Source: JBEKHI01 sp050012355 (GTDB lineage: Bacteria; Actinomycetota; Actinomycetes; Streptosporangiales; Streptosporangiaceae). Taken from it: a stretch of 17,824 nucleotides of DNA. Location of the stretch: positions 1 through 17,824 of the forward strand of contig JBEKHI010000217.1 of assembly GCA_050012355.1 (NCBI GenBank), in the 5' to 3' direction. Shown in pieces: positions 6,559-14,269 of the stretch; the first letter of the stretch is position 1; each line of letters begins with the position of its first letter. The position numbers and the translations under genes are program-made. The notes below the pieces were generated by a model. It had not been told where the DNA came from, did no database searches, and worked only from the letters and a program-made list of their open reading frames with translations.

Positions 6559-7725
6559 TTATGCGCGCCCGCGGCGCAGCAAGGCGGCTACCGGTTCCCC
6601 GGCCAGCGGACCGGAGCGGTCCGGCAGCCGCACGACGATCGCGTCCTGGTGCAACGCGGCCCAGACCAGCCCGTCCGCCAGCGGAACCTTGACGCCGGAG
6701 TCGGAGTCGCCGGTGAGGAATTCGGTCGGACGCTGACCGATCCAGTAGCTGCCGCCATCGTCTTCCTGCCCGATGTCGGCCGCGACCAGCAAGACGGCGA
6801 CCTGCTGCTCGGCCAGCTGGCCGGCGACCGCGTCGATCCCGCGAACCGCGGCGGGGTCGGGTCCTTCGGCCGCGCTGGCGATCAGGTCACCGACGGCGCT
6901 GATGGCAGCCGCGGTGATCCCGTCCAGCGCCACGTCGATCCGCGCGCCGAGCTGTTCGTCGCTGTCGGTGGCAACCGGTCCTGAGTCGATCGTGACGACC
7001 GGGCCGAGTGAATCTGGCAGATGGCTCGCCACCGCATCGAGTATGTGCTGATCCCCCGCGCCGAGGATGACGTGCGCGCCCACGCTGGCCGCCGCATCGG
7101 CGGCCCGCGCGGCGATGAACTTAGCGTTCCGTTCGCCGCCGCTGTCCGGCTCGGGGCCGGTCTGGTGCCGCTCCCCGTGGTGCAGCGCGGGGGGCCTGCC
7201 TGGATGCGGATCGCGCTCCGCGCCCGGGCGGTCATCGGCCGCCAGCAGCCGGCCAGGACCCTGATCGCCGGCCGCGTGCGCGATCACGGAGGCGCCGTCA
7301 CGGTCGGCCAGCACGACCACATGGGCCGGGCGGCGGGCGGCGGCCGCGGCCACCTCCAGCAGCCGCGGCAGCGGCCCCACCTGGACCGAGGCCACGGCGA
7401 ACCCGGGCGGCAGCCAGCGCGCGAGCACTGCCTGGCCCTGCGCCGCGACCACCACCCGGACGCCGCGGCCGAGCGGGTTCCCGGCGCCGACGGCCAGCGC
7501 TTGCGCGGTGCTCTGGGCGGCGCCCTGTTCGAAGGCTGTCCGGGCGGCGTCGGCCCAGTCCACATCCCAGGCGTGTTGTCGTTCCGATTCTGACTCGGGC
7601 ACTTCGGCCGTCGCCGTCACCACCAGGTCAGAACCCGACAATTCGGGCTCAATGGCACGCAATCCAGCATCCAGTTCCAGCCGGCCAAGCTTGAGCAGCG
7701 GAAGCGCAATCGGGAGATCTGCCAT
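6559..7725 (-). CDS. Rv2629-like / baeRF-family protein (eRF1-related domain)
   Basis: The 388-residue product resembles the Rv2629-type (baeRF family 2) proteins, which contain an RNase-H-like fold plus a L7Ae/eRF1-C-like part and are proposed from comparative genomics to act in ribosome release or rescue. Visible support is a strand-rich first half with VVVLADRDGASV (about 138-149), a proline/His-rich loop (about 170-205), the segment FIAARAADAAASVGAHVILGAGD, a helical stretch AVRGIDAVAGQLAEQQVAVLLVAAD and the terminal LADGLVWAALHQDAIVVRLPDRSGPLAGEPVAALLRR typical of the family. ATG 7725 is preferred; GTG 7746 in the same frame would add 7 residues. It is divergent from the kinase gene and upstream of the HicA-like gene in a two-gene operon. 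The family call is good, the function only inferred. Confidence 0.7.
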   Translation of the reverse strand: MADLPIALPLLKLGRLELDAGLRAIEPELSGSDLVVTATAEVPESESERQHAWDVDWADAARTAFEQGAAQSTAQALAVGAGNPLGRGVRVVVAAQGQAVLARWLPPGFAVASVQVGPLPRLLEVAAAAARRPAHVVVLADRDGASVIAHAAGDQGPGRLLAADDRPGAERDPHPGRPPALHHGERHQTGPEPDSGGERNAKFIAARAADAAASVGAHVILGAGDQHILDAVASHLPDSLGPVVTIDSGPVATDSDEQLGARIDVALDGITAAAISAVGDLIASAAEGPDPAAVRGIDAVAGQLAEQQVAVLLVAADIGQEDDGGSYWIGQRPTEFLTGDSDSGVKVPLADGLVWAALHQDAIVVRLPDRSGPLAGEPVAALLRRGRA

Positions 7726-7856
7726 GGTCCTATCTGAACAGGTCACCTTTAGTCATCACAACCCGGGGGGCATAAACGACCCCACAATCACGGCAAATAA
7801 CGCAAATACCCGCAGCGCGGCGTGGCCAGGTGGAAACATAGGGCCGGGTCCAGGAA
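7726..7856. promoter_or_regulatory. Divergent intergenic region between the baeRF-like and kinase genes
   Basis: These 131 bases must hold two outward promoters. They are less GC-rich than the flanking genes, with AT patches near 7747-7757 and 7790-7810. No convincing -10/-35 pair, operator palindrome or KstR box was found, and neither start codon has the TANNNT-plus-6/7 spacing seen elsewhere in the window. Confidence 0.4.
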
Positions 7857-9932
7857 ATGGATGGTGAGGCACGGGTGGCCGAGGAGCCCTCTGGACAGCC
7901 GGACGGGCTTCTGGTCAGGCTGGGGCCGGGTTCGCTGGTGGCCGGCTACCGGCTGGAGCGGCGGATCGGGGCCGGCGGAATGGCGGTGGTGTTCCGCGCC
8001 CATGAGGAGCGGCTTGGCCGCATGGTGGCGCTCAAGATCCTGCCGCCGATGCTGTCCGGAGACCGGGAATTCCGCGGACGGTTCATCCGCGAGTCCCGCT
8101 TGGCCACGGCAGTGGACGACCCGCACATCCTCCCGATCTACGGAGCCGGCGAGGCCGATGGCGTGCTATTCATCGCCATGCGCCTGGTGACCGGCGGCGA
8201 CCTGAGCTCGGTGATCAGACGCGAGGGCCCGCTGGCGCCGGGTCGCGCCATGTCTTTCATCGCACCGGTGGCGGCTGCCCTGGACGCTGCCCACGACGCC
8301 GGACTGGTGCACCGGGACGTCAAGCCGGCCAACATCCTGGTGGACATCCGGCCGGGCCGGCCTGAGCACGTGTACCTGTCGGACTTCGGGCTGAGCAAGA
8401 GCGCGATGTCGGTTACCGGCCTGACCGGGACCGGGCAGTTCATGGGAACACCCGACTACTGCGCGCCGGAGCAGATCGCTGGCCAGCCGGTGACCGGCCA
8501 GGCGGACCAGTACACGCTCGGATGCGTGGCGTTCACCCTGCTCACAGGTCAGATGCCGTTCGTGCGCGACGAGCCGATGGCCGCGATGTGGGCGCATGTG
8601 TCCCAGCCGCCGCCCTCGATGACCGCGCTGCGACCGGACCTGCCGGAGGCCGTGGATCACGTCATGGCCAGGGTGCTGGCCAAGGCGCCGGAAGATCGGT
8701 TCCGCGACTGCCAGGAGTTCACCGCCGCACTGGGCCAAGCGCTCCGCGCACCGCGATCCGGCCCTCGGCCCATGTCCCGCACTCCCGCGAGCCCGGCGTT
8801 CCGGACGCCTACCGTGGTGCCGCAGGCTGATCATGCGTCCGGCGCCGCCACGCATTCGGCGCGCCGCGGACAGGTCCCCGGTCCAGCCGCGCACCGCCGA
8901 CGCCGGCGAGCACTATGGACCGGTGTCATGGTGGGGGTGGTCGTGGTGCTGGTTGCCGGGGGAATCGTCGTGGAAGGGAGCATACTCTCGGCACCCAGGA
9001 CGAGATCCCTGCCGCCGCCCCAGCACACCCCGGCGGCCGCGACCCTGGCGGGGACACTGACCGACCCCGGTGGCGAATCCGTGGGCGCGATCGCCTTCGG
9101 TGACAACGGCACGACGCTGACCACGGCCGACGCGGACGGCAGCGCCTACGTCTGGAACACGCGCACTCGAGGCCTCATGACCACGCTGACCGGTTTCGGA
9201 AGCCCGGTCGGCCCGGCCTCGTTCAGCCCTGGCGCAGACGAACTTGCCACCTACGACGGGCAAAGCGTCGCCGTCTGGAATCTCACTACACAACAGCGCA
9301 TCGGCACCGTTTCCAGCTCCGATTGCCCGTGCGCGCTCGGCCCAGGCGGCACGGAGATAGCGGCAACGTACAGCTCCATCGAGCGTCTCGCTGTCATATC
9401 CGACGTATCCGCCGGCACCATCGAAGGGACGTTCGCGGGGGAAGGCACCACCAGCCATCTAGCCACTCTTGCCCTCAGCGCCGATGGCGAGCTCCTGGCC
9501 GTGAACTACGTGGACCACCGGACGTACCTGTTCGACATCCAGGCCAACCGCGACCTCGGCGCGCTGACCGGGTCCGGCAGCGAAGGCACCAACGAGATGG
9601 TATTCAGCGCGGACGGGACGACGCTGGCCACCGGCGACAAGAACGGCAGCACCTACGTGTGGAATGTCGCCACGCACCACCTGATCGCCGCGCTGCCTGA
9701 TCCCGACCGTGCCGCGATAGAGCTCGTCGCGCTGAGCCCAGACGGCAAGCTGCTCGCGACGAGCGGCGGGAGCGGGCGCGTCTACCTGTGGAACGTGAGC
9801 AGACATAAGATCATCGCCACCGTGCCCGCTCCCGGCCAGGAGACCCCGTTCTGCGCCGCGTTCAGCCCAAGCGGCACGACCCTCGCCGTCACGGGCAACG
9901 ACAAGACCTACCTATATAACCTGCACACGTAA
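7857..9932 (+). CDS. Transmembrane Ser/Thr protein kinase with predicted extracellular WD40-like beta-propeller
   Basis: The 691-residue product is a PknB-type kinase. It has a glycine loop GAGGMAVV (38-45), VALK with K60, a helix-C glutamate E79, HRDVKPAN (152-159) with catalytic D154, DFG (176-178) and APE (203-205), so it should be active. A Pro/Ala/Arg-rich juxtamembrane linker (about 300-352) leads to one membrane helix (354-373). The outer part (about 395-691) has at least six WD-like blades ending YVWNTRT, VAVWNLTT, TYLFDIQ, YVWNVAT, YLWNVSR and YLYNLH, in place of PASTA repeats. The propeller presumably senses or binds a ligand or protein outside the cell. ATG 7857 is used; GTG 7875 in the same frame has a better spaced GAGG. 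The 3' end overlaps ltp2 by 21 bases. No target gene is apparent. Confidence 0.92.
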   Translation: MDGEARVAEEPSGQPDGLLVRLGPGSLVAGYRLERRIGAGGMAVVFRAHEERLGRMVALKILPPMLSGDREFRGRFIRESRLATAVDDPHILPIYGAGEADGVLFIAMRLVTGGDLSSVIRREGPLAPGRAMSFIAPVAAALDAAHDAGLVHRDVKPANILVDIRPGRPEHVYLSDFGLSKSAMSVTGLTGTGQFMGTPDYCAPEQIAGQPVTGQADQYTLGCVAFTLLTGQMPFVRDEPMAAMWAHVSQPPPSMTALRPDLPEAVDHVMARVLAKAPEDRFRDCQEFTAALGQALRAPRSGPRPMSRTPASPAFRTPTVVPQADHASGAATHSARRGQVPGPAAHRRRRRALWTGVMVGVVVVLVAGGIVVEGSILSAPRTRSLPPPQHTPAAATLAGTLTDPGGESVGAIAFGDNGTTLTTADADGSAYVWNTRTRGLMTTLTGFGSPVGPASFSPGADELATYDGQSVAVWNLTTQQRIGTVSSSDCPCALGPGGTEIAATYSSIERLAVISDVSAGTIEGTFAGEGTTSHLATLALSADGELLAVNYVDHRTYLFDIQANRDLGALTGSGSEGTNEMVFSADGTTLATGDKNGSTYVWNVATHHLIAALPDPDRAAIELVALSPDGKLLATSGGSGRVYLWNVSRHKIIATVPAPGQETPFCAAFSPSGTTLAVTGNDKTYLYNLHT

Positions 9933-11090
9933 CACGCCCTGCAGGATGAGGGCGCTGGTGGGGACGCCGGTGCCGGCGGTGACCAGGACCGGGCCGTCGC
10001 CGGGTACCTGGTTGATGGCGGTGCCGCGGATCTGCCGGACGCCCTCGGCGATGCCGTTCATGCCATGGATGTAGGCCTCGCCGAGCTGGCCGCCATGCGG
10101 GTTGAGCGGCAGCCGGCCGCCGAGTTCGATCGCGCCGTCGGCGATGAAGTGCCGGGCCTCGCCGCGCTCGCAGAAGCCAAGCTCTTCGAGCTGCATCAGC
10201 ACGTACGGGGTGAAGTGGTCGTACAGGATCGCGGTGCGGATGTCGGCCGGGCGCAGCCCGGACTGGCGCCAGAGCTGACTAGCGGCGACGCCCATCTCGG
10301 GGAGCGTCGCGATGTCCCGGTCGTAATAGCTGGTCATCGTGTACTGGCCGGGGCCGCTGCCCTGCGCCGCGGCGGCGATCACGGTCGGCCTCCCCCGCAG
10401 GTCCCGGGCCCGCGACAACGACGTGACGACCACGGCGACCGCGCCGTCGCTTTCCTGGCAGCAGTCCAGCAGCCGCAGCGGCTCGGCGATCCACCGGGAT
10501 TCCTGATGCTCGGCTAGCGTGATGGGCCGCTGATAGAACCAGGCATAAGGGTTGGTAGCCGCGTGCCGTCGGTCAGCCACACTGACCAGGCCGAAGTCGG
10601 CGCTGACAGCGCCATAGGCATGCATGTACCGGCGGGCGGACATCGCGACGGTCGCGGCGGGGGTCGCCAGTCCCATCGGGTAGTGCCAGCCGTTGTCCAC
10701 CCCGGAAGTCGTCGGCGCCCGCACGGCGGACTCCTGCACCCGGCCGAACCGACTGCCCGACCTCTCATTCATCGCCCGGTAGCAAACCACGACCGACGCG
10801 ACCCCGGTGGCGACGGCCATCGCGGCGTGCTGCACGACCCCGCAGGCGGCGCCGCCGCCGTAGCCGACGGTGCCGAAGAACCTCAGCTCCGGGATGCCGA
10901 GCTCGCGGGCCACCGCGATCTCGGAGTTGGAGTCCATGGTGAAGGTGGCCAGCCCGTCCACGTCGGCGGGGGTCAGCCCGGCGTCGGAAAGGGCGGCGCG
11001 CACCGCTTCGCAGGCCAGCCGCAGCTCGGACCGGCCAGAGTCCTTGGAGAACTCGGTGGCCCCGACGCCAGCGATCGCGGCCTCGTTCAC
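9912..11090 (-). CDS. ltp2: Steroid side-chain aldolase Ltp2 (thiolase-like SCP2 family)
   Basis: Ltp2 cleaves the 17-hydroxy, 3-carbon CoA side chain by a retro-aldol reaction, releasing the C17 ketone and propionyl-CoA. It works bound to the DUF35 domain of ChsH2. The 392-residue product closely follows mycobacterial Ltp2: GVGATEFSKDSGRSELRLA (9-27), GYGGGAACGVVQHAAMAVATG (76-96), NERSGSRFG, SRWIAEPLRLLDCCQESDGA (198-217), LYDHFTPYVL (289-298) and HGGQLGEAYIHGMNG (332-346). GTG 11090 is the start. It overlaps the chsH stop by 4 bases (GTGA) and has GGAGG upstream. The extension to 11204 is antisense-like noise. The last six residues (LRVQVI) come from reading into the 3' end of the opposing kinase gene. 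It is the final gene of the five-gene operon. Confidence 0.93.
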   Translation of the reverse strand: MNEAAIAGVGATEFSKDSGRSELRLACEAVRAALSDAGLTPADVDGLATFTMDSNSEIAVARELGIPELRFFGTVGYGGGAACGVVQHAAMAVATGVASVVVCYRAMNERSGSRFGRVQESAVRAPTTSGVDNGWHYPMGLATPAATVAMSARRYMHAYGAVSADFGLVSVADRRHAATNPYAWFYQRPITLAEHQESRWIAEPLRLLDCCQESDGAVAVVVTSLSRARDLRGRPTVIAAAAQGSGPGQYTMTSYYDRDIATLPEMGVAASQLWRQSGLRPADIRTAILYDHFTPYVLMQLEELGFCERGEARHFIADGAIELGGRLPLNPHGGQLGEAYIHGMNGIAEGVRQIRGTAINQVPGDGPVLVTAGTGVPTSALILQGVLRVQVI

Positions 11091-12325
11091 CGGACCTCCA
11101 CCGTCGCCGTGACGTGATCGCCGAGCGAGCAGCGGCCGGTGACCAGAACGCGGCCGTCGGACGCCGTGCGCCCCGTGAAGGTCAGCGTGTCCCCGGCGTG
11201 GCACGGGACGCCGAGCCTGATCGAGATCGAGCGGAACTCGGCGCCGGGCACCGACTCGCTGACGTAGCGCTGCACCAGCCCGGTGGTGGTGAGGATGTTC
11301 AGGAAGATGTCCTTCGCTCCCCCGGCGACCGCGCGGTCCCGGTCGTGGTGCACGTCCTGGAAATCGCGGGTGGCCAGCGCGGTCGAGACGACGAAGGTGG
11401 GCGTCACGTCGATCGTAAGCGCCGGGAACTCGTCGGCGGGCCGCCAGCCGGGCAGCGTCAGCGACTCGTCAACGTTGATGAACGTCGCCCGCACCGGCAA
11501 CCCGATCCGTACCTCTTGCGCCGCAATCCCGGTCAGCTCCGCCATCACCCGCACCCCCTCTTCGGCGAGGTCCACGAGCGCCACGATGAACGGCGTCTTC
11601 TTCCCCGGAACCGGCGGATGATGGTGCACCACGTAGCTGTAGACCTCGCCGGTCCCCGCCGCCACCGTGTACGACCCATCCTGCGCCGCTCCGCAGCGCG
11701 GGCACATCGGCCCGGGCGGATGCCGCAGGGCGCCGCACGACGGGCAGCGCTGGATGCGCAGTTCACCGGCCGAGGTGCCGTCCCAGAAGAACGCGGTGTC
11801 CTGGGTGACCGGCGGCCGCATGACAGCACTCGCCGGGCGGGGAGCCGCGGGCGCCGGCTGATACTTCAGCACCCGGAAGTCCATCTCGGCGACCGGTTCA
11901 TCGCCCGCGAACCAGGTTGACCGGGTGTTCACGAACCAGCCCTCGCCCAGCGCGGTCCGCTTCGGCCCGACGACATCGAGCAGCCGGGTCCGCACCGACA
12001 GCAACTCCCCCACCTTGAGGTACCGGTGGTAGGTCTGCGAGCAGTTGGTCGCGACGATGGCCGGGTAGCCCGCCGAGTCCAGCTCCGCGGTTATCACCGA
12101 CAGCGGGTCATCGTCGGCCCGCGCTCCGCCCAGCCCGGGCATCGTCCAGGCCTGGATCATCGCGGGCGGCGCGAAGTCCCCTTCGGTCCCGGTCACGCCG
12201 AGCGCCTCGGTCCAGTTCCTGATCATCGGGGTGTTCACCGGGTCGCGCGCCAGCCGCGGCGCGCAGTCACCGGCCGCGATTAGCTCGGCGACCACCGACG
12301 AAACGCCCGCCGACGAGACGCTCAT
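11087..12325 (-). CDS. chsH2-chsH1: Fused steroid enoyl-CoA hydratase ChsH2-ChsH1
   Basis: The 412-residue product joins two proteins that are separate in Mycobacterium. Residues about 10-155 are the non-catalytic MaoC hot-dog half of ChsH2. Residues about 175-300 are its DUF35 part, a zinc ribbon with C194, C197, C208 and C211 followed by an OB fold that docks Ltp2. Residues about 305-412 match ChsH1, with the hydratase motif TRDFQDVHHDRD, where D321 and H326 have the spacing of the catalytic Asp/His pair of ChsH1, and end LGDHVTATVEV. It hydrates the C17-C20 enoyl-CoA of the 3-carbon side-chain intermediate. ATG 12325 overlaps the fadE29 stop by 4 bases, with AGGG upstream. The fusion fixes a 1:1 ratio and continuous reading through the junction LTIDVTPTFVVSTALATRD shows it is not a missed stop. 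Confidence 0.92.
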   Translation of the reverse strand: MSVSSAGVSSVVAELIAAGDCAPRLARDPVNTPMIRNWTEALGVTGTEGDFAPPAMIQAWTMPGLGGARADDDPLSVITAELDSAGYPAIVATNCSQTYHRYLKVGELLSVRTRLLDVVGPKRTALGEGWFVNTRSTWFAGDEPVAEMDFRVLKYQPAPAAPRPASAVMRPPVTQDTAFFWDGTSAGELRIQRCPSCGALRHPPGPMCPRCGAAQDGSYTVAAGTGEVYSYVVHHHPPVPGKKTPFIVALVDLAEEGVRVMAELTGIAAQEVRIGLPVRATFINVDESLTLPGWRPADEFPALTIDVTPTFVVSTALATRDFQDVHHDRDRAVAGGAKDIFLNILTTTGLVQRYVSESVPGAEFRSISIRLGVPCHAGDTLTFTGRTASDGRVLVTGRCSLGDHVTATVEVR

Positions 12326-13461
12326 CGCGGCACCCTCGGCAATCCGAGCCCGAACGTCGCGATCAGCTCGCGCTGGATCTCGTTCACCCCGCCGCCGAAG
12401 GTCAGCACCGTGTTCCGCTTGATCTGGGTGTCAAGCCAGCTGGCCAGCTCCGCGGTCGCCGGATCGGCGAGGTCACCGTGCCGGGCCAGCACGTCATCGA
12501 GCACCGGGCCGAGCTCGATGATCACGTCCGAGGAGAACACCTTCACCGCCGACGCCGCCGCCACATCCAGCGTCGACGCCGCCGCCAGTTCCCAGTTGAG
12601 CAGCTCGTTCACCCGCAACGCGGCGCGCGTCATCGCGAGCGCGCGCCGCACGTCAGGCTCGGACACCACCCCGGAAGCCGCCGCCCAGTCGCGAACCCGC
12701 TCATAGAGCCCGGCGAGCCGGCCCGCCGGACCCAGCATCACCCGTTCGTGATTGAGCTGGGTCGTGATGAGTCGCCAGCCGCCGTTATGGTCGGCTACTC
12801 GCATTGATACCGGGACCCGCACGTCGGCGAGGTAGACGGCGTTGACGTGGTGCGCGCCGTCGTGGGTGATGATCGGTGTCCAGGAGAAACCGGGATCCGA
12901 GGTGTCCATAATGAGGATCGTGATCCCCTTGTGCCGTTCGGGACCGGTACGGCAGGCCAGCCACACATAATCGGCGGCGTGCGCGCCGGTGGTGAAGATC
13001 TTCTGCCCGTTCACCACATACTCGTCGCCGACGATTTCCGCCTTGGTGCGCAGCGCCGCGAGATCGGTGCCCGCTTCCGGCTCGGTGTAGCCGATCGCGA
13101 AGTGAATCTCGCCGGCCAGGATCTTCGGCAGGAAGAACTCGCGCTGCTCGCGGCTGCCGTGTTCCATCAGCGTGGGCCCGACCGTCTGCAGCGTGACCGA
13201 TGGCAGCTGCACGTCGGCCCGGGCCGCCTCGTTCGCGAAGATCTGCTGCTCCAGCTGCCCGAAGCCGCGCCCGCCGTACTCCCGCGGCCAGCCCACGCCG
13301 AGCCAGCCGTCGCGGCCCATCCGCCGCACGACCGTCTTGTAGGCCGGACCGTGCCGGTCGGTCTCCATCTCGTCCCGCTCGGCGTCGGTCATCAGGGTCG
13401 CGAAGTACTCCCGCAGCTCGTCGCGGAGCGCCACCTGCTCGGGCGTCAGGTCGATGAACAT
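12322..13461 (-). CDS. fadE29: Steroid side-chain acyl-CoA dehydrogenase FadE29-type subunit
   Basis: The 379-residue product has a complete acyl-CoA dehydrogenase fold and closely follows M. tuberculosis FadE29 (Rv3543c), one half of the heterotetramer that desaturates the 3-carbon cholesterol side-chain CoA ester. Visible features are FIDLTPEQ at the N-terminus, VGWPREYGGRGFG (56-68), the FAD/substrate segment HFAIGYTEPEAGTDLAALRT (120-139), NGQKIFTTGAH (151-161), LNHERVMLGPAG (236-247) and the C-terminal TFGGGVNEIQRELIA. E239 in NHERVM aligns with the helix-G glutamate that acts as base in isovaleryl-type dehydrogenases (inference). Its start lies inside the end of fadE28 with a 16-base overlap. 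Its partner gene fadE28 is broken, so the active heterotetramer may not form. Confidence 0.93.
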   Translation of the reverse strand: MFIDLTPEQVALRDELREYFATLMTDAERDEMETDRHGPAYKTVVRRMGRDGWLGVGWPREYGGRGFGQLEQQIFANEAARADVQLPSVTLQTVGPTLMEHGSREQREFFLPKILAGEIHFAIGYTEPEAGTDLAALRTKAEIVGDEYVVNGQKIFTTGAHAADYVWLACRTGPERHKGITILIMDTSDPGFSWTPIITHDGAHHVNAVYLADVRVPVSMRVADHNGGWRLITTQLNHERVMLGPAGRLAGLYERVRDWAAASGVVSEPDVRRALAMTRAALRVNELLNWELAAASTLDVAAASAVKVFSSDVIIELGPVLDDVLARHGDLADPATAELASWLDTQIKRNTVLTFGGGVNEIQRELIATFGLGLPRVPR

Positions 13462-14269
13462 GCCAGCCGCTCCAGCCGGTACTCCGCGCCGCCGAGCGCC
13501 CGGGCCTGGTCCGCGATCAGTGACGAGAACCGGTGCAAGGGATAGGTCGTGTCCATCCCTATCCCGCCGTGCAGATGATGACAGGCCATAACGGCGCTCC
13601 TGGCTCTCCCGGCCGCCCAGTATCCAGCCAGGTCGATATCGCCATCCGCGTCCCGGCCGGTTTCCAGCCGCCAGGATGCCGACAGCGTGACCAGGTGCAG
13701 GGTGCGCGATGTTATGGAGACCTCAGCGATCTGCTGCGCGACGGACTGCAGCGCGGCCAGCGGCTTGCCGAACTGGTGCCGGGTCGCGACGTGCTTGGCG
13801 GTGAGGTCGAGCGCCGCGGCGAGCGCGCCATCGGTCCCAGCCGTATCTTGCTGTTATCAGGAGTCATCGTGATCCCGGCCGCGGCGGTGGCGACGACCGC
13901 GACATCGGCACCGGCCGGGATGAGCAGGTAGTCCGCTTCGGTCGCGTACGCGACGCCTGGCCGCACGCCGGAGATCGTGGTGCCGGCGAGCCGGGCCCAC
14001 CCTCGTTCTGATACAGCGGAAGCCAGGGCGGGACGGCGGGAAAGCAGCGTGCGGTCCCCCCACCGGGCGAGCGGTAGCGCGGCGGTCATCAGCGGGGCGA
14101 CGGTGGCGTCCGCGTGGCGGCCAGCCTCGGTGAGCAACGCGGCCAGCTCGGTGACGGTCAGGCCCGCGCCGCCGAGGTCCTCCGGCACCGGGAGATCTTT
14201 GAGCTCGGCCTTGTCGGCGTAAGCCTCGGCGGCCGCCCGCTGGCGCTCGGTGGGGGTGAAGTCGATCAT
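13446..14269 (-). pseudogene. fadE28: FadE28-type acyl-CoA dehydrogenase, frameshifted and internally shortened
   Basis: Two frames together give a FadE28-like protein. The first, from ATG 14269, encodes about 145 residues (PVPEDLGGAGLTVTELAALL, ..., YATEADYLLIPAG, ..., AGITMTPDNS). Beyond about 13850 it turns into arginine/serine-rich noise ending at 13712. A second frame picks up at about 13845 with DGALAAALDLTAKHVATRHQFGKPL and continues through CHHLHGGIGMDTTYPLHRFSSLI to a stop at 13446, overlapping fadE29 as expected in igr-type operons. The 824-base span is short of the roughly 1020 bases of an intact fadE28 and is not a multiple of three. A block of about 50 codons before the ADGALA helix is missing, with further shortening near residues 20 and 72. 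This is a decayed gene, a programmed oddity or a sequence error. Confidence 0.85.

Noticed and set aside
11091..11204. N-terminal extension of ltp2
   Set aside because: Low-complexity Arg/Gly/His sequence inside chsH. GTG 11090 has GGAGG, a 4-base overlap and aligns with the known Ltp2 start.
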